Part shown: positions 16,008-22,914 of the stretch, piece by piece
Position numbering within the stretch: the stretch's first letter is position 1
Layout of the letters: every line of letters starts with the position of its first letter
Made by a program: the position numbers and the translations under genes
Notes under the pieces: model-generated
Told to the model about the DNA's origin: nothing
Databases searched by the model: none
The model's input: only the letters and a program-made list of their open reading frames with translations
Source of the DNA: Chloroflexota bacterium
GTDB taxonomy: Bacteria; Chloroflexota; Dehalococcoidia; UBA2247; RBG-13-53-26
Length of the DNA stretch: 52,664 nucleotides
Direction: 5' to 3'
NCBI GenBank assembly: GCA_016875915.1
Contig: VGOM01000013.1
Span: forward strand, 1-52,664

Positions 16008-17115
16008 CGGAGTCCTCCTTTGCCTTTCCTTCCCTGGTGACTCTCTCTACCTTGATCTTCTTCAGGGACTTGTCGGCAGCTTTGCGCACCCTGACATCCT
16101 TGTCCTTCATGGCCCGAATGAGCGTCCCTGCCGCATCGGGATCTCCGATATTGCCCAGGGCCACGGCGGCGCAATGCCTCACCGCGGCGCTCTGGTCCTT
16201 GGCCACGATCTGACAGAGCGGCTCCACCGCTCTGGTGTCCTCCAGCTGTCCGAGGGTCTTCACACCGATCTTGCGGACGGACTCGGCCTTGGTCCTCAGC
16301 GTGATGTGGATCAGCGGCTCCACCGCCGGCTCGCCCACGATCAAGAGCGCCTCTGCGGCCTCCTGTTTCACCCGGATGTCTCTGCGGTGCGCCAGCGCAT
16401 GGATCAGCGGGGCCACCGCCGCCTGCCCCTTCCGGCGCAGGGATTCCACCGCTTCCTCGCGCACCGCCGGATTGGGGTCTTTCAGGGCGTCGAGTACGGC
16501 GTCCACCGCCGCCCCGGGGTCGCCGATCTTGCCGATGGCCGTGGCCACTTCTTCCTGAACCACCGGGTCGAAGTCCTCCAGCGCCTTGTACAGCGGCTTG
16601 ATGGCCATGACATCCCCGATCACCCCCAGAACCCAGGCGGCCTGCTTTCTGACGTGCCAGTCCTCATCGCCCAGGGCCATGATCAGTGGCGGTATGGCCT
16701 TCTTGTTTCCCATTTTGGCCAGGGAAGTGGCGGCATTCTGGCGAACCTGCCAGTCATCGTCCCGGAGGCTGGCTAGCAGGGGGTCCAGGGCTCTCTCGTC
16801 GCCGATCTCCCCCAGCGCCCAACAGGCCTCGGCACGGACGTCAACGTCGGCGTCCTCCACGGAAAGCAGCAGCCCTCTCACGGCGGGTGTGCCTATCTTG
16901 GTCAGGGCCAGGGCGGCGTTGTACTTCACCAGCCCGTCCTGCCGGTGCCTCAGCGCCTGGATGAGCGGCCCCACCGCCGGGATGCCAATCTCGGCCAGGG
17001 CGTCGGTCACGTCCTCGCGTCCCAGGGAGGCCGTCAGTTGCTCTACAAGCTCCTCCGTGGTCGGTTCCCCACTTGCCTCTTGCAGGTTCTTCGGTTGCAG
17101 GTTGCCTGCTGCCAT
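16000..17115 (-). CDS. HEAT-repeat protein (PBS lyase-type repeats)
   Basis: 371 residues consisting of an about 35-residue leader and about nine short EZ-HEAT repeats of about 31 residues, for instance AVGPLIQALRHRQDGLVKYNAALALTKIG and ALDPLLASLRDDDWQVRQNAATSLAKMG (each longer than quoted motifs). Such proteins act as scaffolds; PBS-lyase chromophore chemistry is not implied. Start ATG 17115 is preceded by AAAGGGGGG, better than the upstream in-frame ATG. A TATAAT on the minus strand at 17223-17228 is a plausible -10. The C-terminal tail is rich in Lys and Glu. Confidence 0.85.
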   Translation of the reverse strand: MAAGNLQPKNLQEASGEPTTEELVEQLTASLGREDVTDALAEIGIPAVGPLIQALRHRQDGLVKYNAALALTKIGTPAVRGLLLSVEDADVDVRAEACWALGEIGDERALDPLLASLRDDDWQVRQNAATSLAKMGNKKAIPPLIMALGDEDWHVRKQAAWVLGVIGDVMAIKPLYKALEDFDPVVQEEVATAIGKIGDPGAAVDAVLDALKDPNPAVREEAVESLRRKGQAAVAPLIHALAHRRDIRVKQEAAEALLIVGEPAVEPLIHITLRTKAESVRKIGVKTLGQLEDTRAVEPLCQIVAKDQSAAVRHCAAVALGNIGDPDAAGTLIRAMKDKDVRVRKAADKSLKKIKVERVTREGKAKEDSDV

Positions 17116-17379
17116 CGCGTCCCCCCTTTGTCGGCCGCCTGCATCAAGATGCTGCGGCTTCAGCCCGGCTGTCACCAGGCTCGCCCCCGCCCCTCTCGCT
17201 CCCGGAGGCGCACCTCGGGCACATTATAGCACAGCGTCCCAAACATGCACGCGCACCCCTGTGGCTTGCCCGCTGCTTGACAATCGTGCGGGGCACAGCC
17301 CCACAGATGCCAAGCAGGCGTGATGAAGCCGTCTGCGGGGTCACTGCGGAAGGGATTGGAGGGGTCCGGCAGCGCGGGA

Positions 17380-17856
17380 CTACTGGCTCTGCGGCAGTCG
17401 TGTCCGCCGTGCCCGTCTTCTCAGGATCACCCCGAGGTAGGTCAACCCCACGGCTGCCAGGAGCACTCCAACCCCGATGCCCGCCCAGGCCCGGGCTGGT
17501 AATCCCTGGTCCTTTTTGAAGACGGCGCTCACGGACAGGCTCTGGGTGATGACGATTTCGTATGGATTGATGTCGCTTTCGTCGTTCCCTGCAAGGTCGC
17601 CTGCCCATTCCACGAAAACGTATCTCTTGTCCGGGATGGCGGTCAGCGTCACCACCGTCCCCGCCCGGTACCCGTCGCTGCATGGCTCAGCCGGATCGGC
17701 GGTGACTGAGCCACCAGTGGAGCTGACGACCGTCAGCTTGAGGTAGGTTCCCGGTCAGGCGGCGCGAGTGAGCTTCGGCGGCGGCAGCAGCGCCGCCGCC
17801 AGCGACATCAAGATAGCGGTCACCAACAGCGCTACTCTGACCTTCTGGTTCTTCAT
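17380..17856 (-). CDS. Exported InlB-type repeat protein with in-frame UGA (candidate selenoprotein 1)
   Basis: From ATG 17856 (GGGAAGAGG just upstream) the frame encodes a signal peptide (MKNQKVRVALLVTAIL, then a hydrophobic stretch to LTRAA, residues 1-33). A TGA is codon 34 (17755-17757). The same frame continues without any other stop: PGTYLKLTVVSSTGGSV, the divergent InlB B-repeat core ending RYVFVEWAGDLAG, a TM segment (GIGVGVLLAAVGLTYLGVIL) and a basic tail. If UGA is read through, the protein is 158 residues. A perfect hairpin with a GGUC loop core lies 17 nt after the UGA (17722-17737). If UGA is a true stop, this is a pseudogene. It follows its paralogue by 58 nt and shows the same arrangement. 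Confidence 0.6.
17722..17737 (-). promoter_or_regulatory. SECIS-like hairpin of candidate selenoprotein 1
   Basis: GCUGAC-GGUC-GUCAGC on the minus strand, a perfect 6-bp stem 17 nt after the UGA, within the coding frame. It is identical to the hairpin of the neighbouring paralogue at 18680-18695. The loop core GGUC is also that of the E. coli fdhF SECIS (AGGUCU). Confidence 0.5.
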
Positions 17857-17914
17857 CCTCTTCCCTCACCTAATGTACCGCCGCCGATTTGACGCAGCGT
17901 TAGCCAGTGGCGGT

Positions 17915-18802
17915 TCAGCCCTTCCGCAGTTCGCCGCGGACGTACCAGATGGCCAGGACAGCCAGCAGCAGTCCAGCGATTCCCACCCCCACCCACCTCC
18001 AGGGGAACTCCCTCGGCTTGGCGAAATGGGCGGTTATGGTCACGAGGCCTTCAACCGTGATGGATTCCTGGGTCTCGCTGCCGGACAGGTCGCCGCTCCA
18101 GTGATCGAACTTGTAGCCATCTGCGGCCACTGCCGTCGCAGTCACGGCAGTCCCCGCCGCGTAGCCGTCGGCTGGCTGTTCCGGGGCTAGGCTCACTGTG
18201 CCGCCCCCCGATGGACTGCGGACTACCTCAACTTTGGGATTGAAGACGGCGACGATGGACTGATTCCCGCTGATGGCTATCAGTGCCGGGTTGACACTCC
18301 CCGCCAGCCCGCCCTCCCAGTGGCTGAACAGATAGCCCGGGGCGGCCGCTGGGGTCAGCGTGACGTTGTCTCCCACCGCATATCCGTCGGGAGGCTGGGG
18401 TGGTGACAAGGTCACTGTGCCGCTGCCTGGGGCAGCCACGTTCACTACGAGGCTGCAGCACGACCCCGATGGGACGAAGTAGGCTGTCAGCGTCTTGTCG
18501 GTGTCCATCACCACAAAGGCGATGTAGCCATCCGAGCTACTGAAATCGCCCACCCAACGGTCGAACTCAAACCCCGGTGAGGCCGTGGCCACGACTGTTA
18601 CGAGCTTGCCCGGCTCGTACAGGTTCTCCGAGTTCGTGGGTGCCGGCTCAAAGATGAACGCCCCGGCACCTTCAGGCGAGCTGACGACCGTCAGCTTCTC
18701 TGTGCATCAAGCAGCCCGCGCCGGGCCTTCAGCCGGCCATGCCACCAGTGCCACTGAAACCACGAGTGCCAGGACAGACCACAGAACAGACCGGTTGAGC
18801 AT
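17915..18802 (-). CDS. Exported InlB-type repeat protein with in-frame UGA (candidate selenoprotein 2)
   Basis: From ATG 18802 (alternatives 18820 and 18823 in frame) the frame encodes a signal peptide (MLNRSVLWSVLALVVSVALV to GPARAA, residues 1-31), then TGA as codon 32 (18707-18709), then Cys. The same open frame continues through three divergent InlB B-repeats (FDRWVGDF, FSHWEGGL, FDHWSGDL) to a C-terminal TM segment (WVGVGIAGLLLAVLAIWYV) and a basic tail. Read through, it has 295 residues. The UGA-Cys pair aligns with the Cys-Cys that opens the second repeat (GSCCSLVVNV). The SECIS-like hairpin starts 11 nt after the UGA. Type I membrane topology with an extracytoplasmic repeat region is expected. 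Confidence 0.6.
18680..18695 (-). promoter_or_regulatory. SECIS-like hairpin of candidate selenoprotein 2
   Basis: GCUGAC-GGUC-GUCAGC, perfect 6-bp stem, 11 nt after the UGA. Counting the U of UGA as 1, the GGUC loop occupies 21-24. In E. coli fdhF the critical loop G and U are 23 and 24. The 20 nt at 18678-18697 are identical to 17720-17739 while flanks are diverged. Confidence 0.55.
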
Positions 18803-18865
18803 CGCAGTACCGCGCTCCATCATGTGGCGCCACTCTATCATTCGTGGCCTCGTTGTCTCAACTCC

Positions 18866-18896
18866 GTGACGTCCCGCACTTGATGCGGGATCCAGA
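18866..18896. repeat. Dispersed palindromic repeat (CCCGCACTTGATGCGGG)
   Basis: A single copy of the palindrome found in the 219-bp tandem units at 3680-4117, followed by the same ATCCAG. It lies between the InlB-type genes and the next small gene and could fold as a 6-bp stem hairpin, like REP elements. Confidence 0.65.
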
Positions 18897-18916
18897 CTCC
18901 AGGGGGTCCCCGAACC

Positions 18917-19159
18917 CTACCCAGGCAGAATCTCATCCGCGAGCAGTCGCCTTGACGCCTCCAGAACCTCCTCCATCGATCCCCTGCCCCGCCACATCGC
19001 CTCGGGAAGATTGAGCAGCAGCCATTTCCGGCGAATGCCCTTGGCAGCGACCATCACGAACTCCCCTGTCCTGTTGTCCTGGCATATCTCAATCATCCCC
19101 TTGTTCTTCAGCCCTGTTCGCCACAGCATAGCCCTGACCGTTGTCTCTTCCAGCTTCAT
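18917..19159 (-). CDS. Small uncharacterised protein, paralogue of the gene at 45701-46087
   Basis: 80 residues from ATG 19159, which has GGGGGGG 5 nt upstream; a longer frame begins at 19213 without a good site. The core KNKGMIEICQDNRTGEFVMVAA, a Trp-Leu-Leu-Asn-Leu-Pro segment and an acidic helix ending LLADEILPG match in order and length the C-terminal two thirds of the 128-residue protein at 45701. No Cys pair or TM. The fold could be a small beta-sheet with C-terminal helix. Function unknown. Confidence 0.7.
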   Translation of the reverse strand: MKLEETTVRAMLWRTGLKNKGMIEICQDNRTGEFVMVAAKGIRRKWLLLNLPEAMWRGRGSMEEVLEASRRLLADEILPG

Positions 19160-19319
19160 TCTGCCCCCCCAAGTGTCGCGCTTCAAGTGTTCCATTATAC
19201 GACTGCCGGGCAACCCAATGCGGTGGTCACCGCATGAACCGGATGGCGAAGTCGCGTTGGACTTGTTGCTGCAATCTTAGTAGCGTATATGTAGTACGGA
19301 AACCGGAGGGAATCCCACC

Positions 19320-19460
19320 ATGCCACTGGCTGAGCGAGACTACATGAGGAAGGACCATCCACCGGCCTGCACCTGCGTGTCATGTGAGAGAAAACGTTCC
19401 TCGGGAATCAGCAGAAGACCGTTCTGGAAGCGGGTCCTGGGCTGGCTCACCCCACGTTGA
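19320..19460 (+). CDS. 46-residue CxCxxC protein
   Basis: MPLAERDYMRKDHPPACTCV, then SCERK and a basic, Trp-containing tail ending GWLTPR. The CTCVSC triad could bind a metal. GGAGGG lies 9 nt before the ATG, and base composition by codon position looks coding. Short proteins opening MPLxERDYM occur in related genomes as I recall. It sits alone between a divergent small gene and tRNA-Leu. Function unknown. Confidence 0.6.
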   Translation: MPLAERDYMRKDHPPACTCVSCERKRSSGISRRPFWKRVLGWLTPR

Positions 19461-19501
19461 GCGAAGGGCTAGAGCGATCTGGACGATCGCCCGCTGATCG
19501 A

Positions 19502-19587
19502 TGCCGAGGGTGGGAGTCGAACCCACACGGACCGTTAGGTCCAACGGATTTTAAGTCCGTTGCGTCTGCCAGTTCCGCCACCTCGGC
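19502..19587 (-). tRNA. tRNA-Leu (TAA)
   Basis: An 86-nt class II tRNA with a long variable arm. Acceptor GCCGAGG/CCTCGGC; anticodon stem AACGGA/TCCGTT around CTTAAAA, anticodon TAA; T loop GGTTCGACTCC. CCA not encoded. A TATAAT box lies upstream on the minus strand (19669-19674). Confidence 0.95.
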
Positions 19588-19860
19588 GCACAGCCCAGGA
19601 TACTGCCGCCAAGACCGTCTCCCTGTGCCCCTGAGACGAGGACTGGAAAGCGCTGCGGCAGAGTGACATTATACAACGCTGTGCGCCGGAAGCGTAGATT
19701 CCTCACGGTTTCTCTAGGGTCGCCCCCCGACAAGAGGAAAATCGCTGCATTTCTCGCCCGTTATCGGGGTATTGCCATGCTTTCTCTAAAGTCTTACACT
19801 GGGCAGCGGCGCGGCAGGGCGAAGAGGAGCGCGCGAAGGCAATCGGGGAGGTGAGGCCCT

Positions 19861-20913
19861 ATGCATTCTAGGTTTCTGGCCCCGCTCTTGATCATGGTGA
19901 TCCTGGCGTCGGTGGCTGTCTGGGGATGCTCATCGATGGAGCGGACTGAGAAGTTCTACGAGACCTATCCCGCCGCGGCAGGGATCAGAGTAGATGTTGC
20001 CAATGCCAGTGGTGGCGATGTGGACATCACGGCATGGAGCATTGACTACGTTGAGGTCAGTGCCGTCAAGAAGACGATCTGGGGTGCCTCCGAGTTGGAC
20101 AAGGTGGACATCCGGGTCAGCACCGAGAGCGATCACATCTTGATCGAGACTGTGCTTGCCGGAAAGAACGTCAGGGCTTCGGTGGACTACGAAATCAAGA
20201 TGCCCAGCAATGCCGTCGCCGGCGCCATCGAGACCACCAATGGCAGGGTGGTCCTGCAGAGCGTCAGCGGCAATCCCGTGGTGACTTCGTCCAACGGCGA
20301 CATAGCCGCCCGCGGCCTGGTAGGCCGGATCACGGCCACGACCAGCAACGGCCGGATTGAACTGGACACGGTGAGCGGCGGTGGCATGCTGACCACGACA
20401 AATGGCGCCATTGTGGTCAAGAAGTCGGGCGCCGCGATCACGGCTGTCACCACCAATGGCGGCATCAGGGTCGAAGACTCCAAGGGCGACGCGATGCTCA
20501 GCAGTTCCAACGGGGGGATAACGGTGAACAGGGTCGATGGCTACATCAGCGCCAGGACAAGCAACGGAGCCATAGAGATCACCGAGGTCGCCGGCATTGT
20601 GATCGCCGAGACCTCCAACAACAGCATCGAGGCGGAGGTGGCCGGCATCGGGCCGGGCGGGACGTCGCTGAAGACCGCCAACGGCTCTATCGAGGTCTCA
20701 GTCTCCCCGGCGCTGAATGCTGATGTTGAGATGAAGACGACTTCGGGGCAGATCTCCATCATCTCCGCTCCCTCGAGCCTGCAGATCGAGACTTTCACCC
20801 CTACCCACTTCCAGGGAGTGCTGGGATCGGGCGGCCCCGAGTTCTATGTTGAGGCCACCAACGGCAGCATTGACTTCTACAAGCTGGAGGCTGGTCCGCC
20901 AAGCGAATCCTGA
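19861..20913 (+). CDS. DUF4097-type beta-helix lipoprotein
   Basis: 350 residues. The signal peptide ends in a lipobox (ASVAVWGC, Cys23), so the protein is lipid-anchored outside the membrane. The rest is a right-handed beta-helix of about 20-residue turns, most containing TSNG, TTNG or SSNG (for example ITATTSNGRIEL, AITAVTTNGGIRV). This is the DUF4097/adhesin-like repeat seen in bacterial surface proteins of unknown role. Start ATG follows GGGGAGGTGAGGCCCT. The glutamyl cyclotransferase-like gene follows 30 nt downstream. Confidence 0.88.
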   Translation: MHSRFLAPLLIMVILASVAVWGCSSMERTEKFYETYPAAAGIRVDVANASGGDVDITAWSIDYVEVSAVKKTIWGASELDKVDIRVSTESDHILIETVLAGKNVRASVDYEIKMPSNAVAGAIETTNGRVVLQSVSGNPVVTSSNGDIAARGLVGRITATTSNGRIELDTVSGGGMLTTTNGAIVVKKSGAAITAVTTNGGIRVEDSKGDAMLSSSNGGITVNRVDGYISARTSNGAIEITEVAGIVIAETSNNSIEAEVAGIGPGGTSLKTANGSIEVSVSPALNADVEMKTTSGQISIISAPSSLQIETFTPTHFQGVLGSGGPEFYVEATNGSIDFYKLEAGPPSES

Positions 20914-20943
20914 TTCCGGGCACGTCCTCCAAGGCAGATTGAC

Positions 20944-21369
20944 ATGTACTACTTTGCCTATGCCTCCAATCTCAGCCGCCAGCAGATGGCGGAGCGCTGC
21001 CCTGAGGCGAAGCCGCTGTTCATAGCCAGACTGCCCCACTACAAGCTGATCTTCTCTGGCTGGTCCAGGAAGTGGCGCGGCGGCACGGCCACCATCAGGG
21101 GCTCCAAGGGCGATGTGGTCATCGGTGCGCTCTACGACGTCTCCGAGCGTGGTCTGGGGCTCCTGGACAAGTATGAGGACTACCCGGCCGCCTGTGACCA
21201 TCTGAAGGTGAAGGTGGTCACCGAAGACGGCGATTTCGTGGAGGCTGTGGCCTACATCAGGACCGACCAGGCCAAGGAGACCGAGCCCTCGCCGGAGTAC
21301 CTGGCCGTGGTCAAGAAGGGCTACAACGACTGGGGCATATCCCGGGCGGGCAAGTTCACCAGGTCTTGA
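20944..21369 (+). CDS. Gamma-glutamylcyclotransferase-like (AIG2/GGCT family) protein
   Basis: 141 residues. The N-terminal YYFAYASNLS is the substrate-binding YGSN-type loop (Ala for the usual Gly) and LDKYEDYPAAC carries the likely catalytic Glu. GGCT-fold enzymes form 5-oxoproline from gamma-glutamyl amines or peptides. The start ATG is poorly served by a ribosome binding site (AAGGCAGATTGAC). Probably co-transcribed with the upstream lipoprotein. Confidence 0.82.
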   Translation: MYYFAYASNLSRQQMAERCPEAKPLFIARLPHYKLIFSGWSRKWRGGTATIRGSKGDVVIGALYDVSERGLGLLDKYEDYPAACDHLKVKVVTEDGDFVEAVAYIRTDQAKETEPSPEYLAVVKKGYNDWGISRAGKFTRS

Positions 21370-21490
21370 TCACGGTGGGAGCATCATCGCCCGGAGAAAC
21401 CTGCGATCTGCGGGTCGTGATCCGGCCTAGTGCGGGAGTCAGATCCCCGACCTGACCCGTGATGGGAGGATTGCGGTCGATGGATTTCTC

Positions 21491-21566
21491 TGGAGGCGGC
21501 GAGCGGATTCGAACCGCTGCATAAGGGTTTTGCAGACCCTCGCCTTAACCACTTGGCAACGCCGCC
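21491..21566 (-). tRNA. tRNA-Cys (GCA), CCA encoded
   Basis: Acceptor GGCGGCG/CGCCGCC, anticodon stem AGGGT/ACCCT around CTGCAAA, anticodon GCA, T loop GGTTCGAATCC, discriminator T followed by an encoded CCA (tgg at 21491-21493 on the plus strand). Two nt downstream of tRNA-Leu(GAG). Confidence 0.94.
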
Positions 21567-21568
21567 CC

Positions 21569-21655
21569 TGGTGCCGAGGGGGAGATTTGAACTCCCACGA
21601 GCTAAGCTCACCACCCCCTCAAGATGGCGTGTCTACCAGGTTCCACCACCTCGGC
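21569..21655 (-). tRNA. tRNA-Leu (GAG), CCA encoded
   Basis: Class II tRNA. Acceptor GCCGAGG/CCTCGGC, anticodon loop TTGAGGG with anticodon GAG, long variable arm, T loop GAGTTCAAATCTC, CCA encoded. Transcribed first in the Leu-Cys pair from a promoter at 21752-21781. Confidence 0.92.
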
Positions 21656-21751
21656 TCTCTCACTACGGCAGCAATACGTGTGGCAGAACTCGGAAGCCAC
21701 AACGCGAACCTGTGGTTCGAATGGGACTGATACCCCCTTGTGACATCAGGT

Positions 21752-21781
21752 ATGATACCGTGTCGCCGGGCATGACGTCAA
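21752..21781 (-). promoter_or_regulatory. Promoter of the tRNA-Leu/tRNA-Cys pair
   Basis: Minus strand TTGACG (21776-21781), an 18-nt spacer and TATCAT (21752-21757), about 90 nt upstream of tRNA-Leu. Confidence 0.55.
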
Positions 21782-21860
21782 CCGTTTTCCGGCCATGGCT
21801 CGCCGTCAGGACGCCCCCGTTCGCGGGAGGCCTTGTGCTGCCCGGACTGGACCATACCGG

Positions 21861-21889
21861 AAAGGCCCGTCCCATCGGGACGGGCCTTT
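21861..21889. terminator. Strong intrinsic terminator
   Basis: A perfect 13-bp stem, AAAGGCCCGTCCC with loop ATC, then its complement ending in TTT. It serves the minus-strand gene ending at 21931 and can also terminate plus-strand transcription. Confidence 0.85.
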
Positions 21890-21930
21890 CTTCGTACTGA
21901 GGACCTATGACAACCATGGCTGCGGGCCAG

Positions 21931-22473
21931 CTATGGGAAGGGCCTTCTGAAGCGCTCCTTGAGATCGTTGAAGCTCTTGGGCACCGGCTTGTCGTCGGCG
22001 GCAGGAGCCACTGCCCCGTGCTCGACCCTGTCCGGAGTCTGTTCCGCGGACAGTGTTCTGACTTCAGCCTCGGGTCTGGCTGAGACCACCGGGGCCTCTG
22101 CCTTTCGCTCCGCCGGCGGTGCAGGCAACTCCGCCTTATGCTGTATCGGGGCTGCGGGCGATTCCGCTCTTCGCGCCACCGGGGAGACTGCCACCGGGTC
22201 AGGCTTCGGCTGATCTGTAGACGGCATTGCCGGCATGTCGACTCTCCGCTGCGGCGGCAAGGCCGGCGTGCTGTGGGCTGCCTTGGCGTGGGCGGCTGTG
22301 CTGAGCATCTCCTCCACCTTGGCCTCAACGAGGGTCAGCAGGGCCTGGATCTCCCTGTTCTCGTGCTCCAGGGTGCCTATCTTGGTATAGGCGGCATCCC
22401 TTTCTTCGTTGAGCGTTCTGAGGACGGTGGTTGCCTCTTCCATTCTCTGCAGCAGTTGTCTCTGTTGGACCAC
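21931..22473 (-). CDS. Coiled-coil protein with Pro/Ala-rich disordered tail
   Basis: 180 residues from GTG 22473, which follows AAAGGAGG at 7 nt. A longer frame from 22545 has no such site. Residues 1-60 form a coiled coil (QLLQRMEEATTVLRTLNEERD and on). Residues 70-160 are low complexity, rich in Pro, Ala, Glu. The tail SFNDLKERFRRPFP is basic. No TM. I do not recognise a family. First gene upstream of the terminator at 21861. Confidence 0.7.
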   Translation of the reverse strand: MVQQRQLLQRMEEATTVLRTLNEERDAAYTKIGTLEHENREIQALLTLVEAKVEEMLSTAAHAKAAHSTPALPPQRRVDMPAMPSTDQPKPDPVAVSPVARRAESPAAPIQHKAELPAPPAERKAEAPVVSARPEAEVRTLSAEQTPDRVEHGAVAPAADDKPVPKSFNDLKERFRRPFP

Positions 22474-22610
22474 GGGTTGACCTCCTTTGCTGTCTTTGGG
22501 GATGTGCTGGGTGGCGTATCCGCCATCCCAAACGTCCTCCGACAACGGAGTCTAACCCCGAGACCTAACAACCGTGTCTCAGGACGGCCGCGCCTCTTCT
22601 CAGTTCCCGT

Positions 22611-22901
22611 TCACGGTCCGGAAGAGGCCTGGGCCAACTCCATGCCCGGGTTGGTCTCACCCGAGATCTCCGGCGCAACGGCCGGTACCGGATGCTGAGC
22701 CTGCGGAATCGGCTCAATCTCGGACTCGCCGATGTACAGTTCGGTGTGGGCGCAGAGGTAGGCCACCAACTTGTTGGCGGCCACCGGCAGGTACAGTCCC
22801 AGCGTCAGCACGGAGAGTACCGCCGTTCGGATGAACCAGGCCAGGATGTCACTGCTGCTTGCCGTGTAGATCACACCTACCCTTCTGTACCGTGCTGCCA
22901 T
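22611..22901 (-). CDS. Small membrane protein, DUF898-like segment
   Basis: 96 residues. One long hydrophobic stretch, ILAWFIRTAVLSVLTLGLYLPVAANK (about residues 19-44), then YLCAHTELYIGESEI. The TLGLYLPVA and HTELYIG pieces resemble the repeated unit of DUF898/YjgN-type membrane proteins, but only one unit is present. GGGGGAGG precedes the ATG. It lies directly after the PQQ-type gene on the opposite side of a 13-nt gap and on the same strand, so co-transcription is likely. Confidence 0.65.
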   Translation of the reverse strand: MAARYRRVGVIYTASSSDILAWFIRTAVLSVLTLGLYLPVAANKLVAYLCAHTELYIGESEIEPIPQAQHPVPAVAPEISGETNPGMELAQASSGP

Positions 22902-22914
22902 CTCTCGCCTCCCC

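Noticed and set aside
17755-17757. Simple nonsense mutation as explanation for the UGA codon
   Set aside because: The same codon at the same place occurs in the neighbouring paralogue (18707-18709), with identical hairpins and no other frame damage in either gene. Not excluded, but less likely.
19663-19854. 63-residue basic open frame upstream of the DUF4097 gene
   Set aside because: No ribosome binding site, composition unlike neighbours, and it covers the likely promoter region of tRNA-Leu on the other strand.
21656-21750. Possible additional tRNA after the Leu/Cys pair
   Set aside because: A GGTTCGA-like piece and short hairpin are present, but no cloverleaf can be formed; it is the leader of the tRNA transcript.
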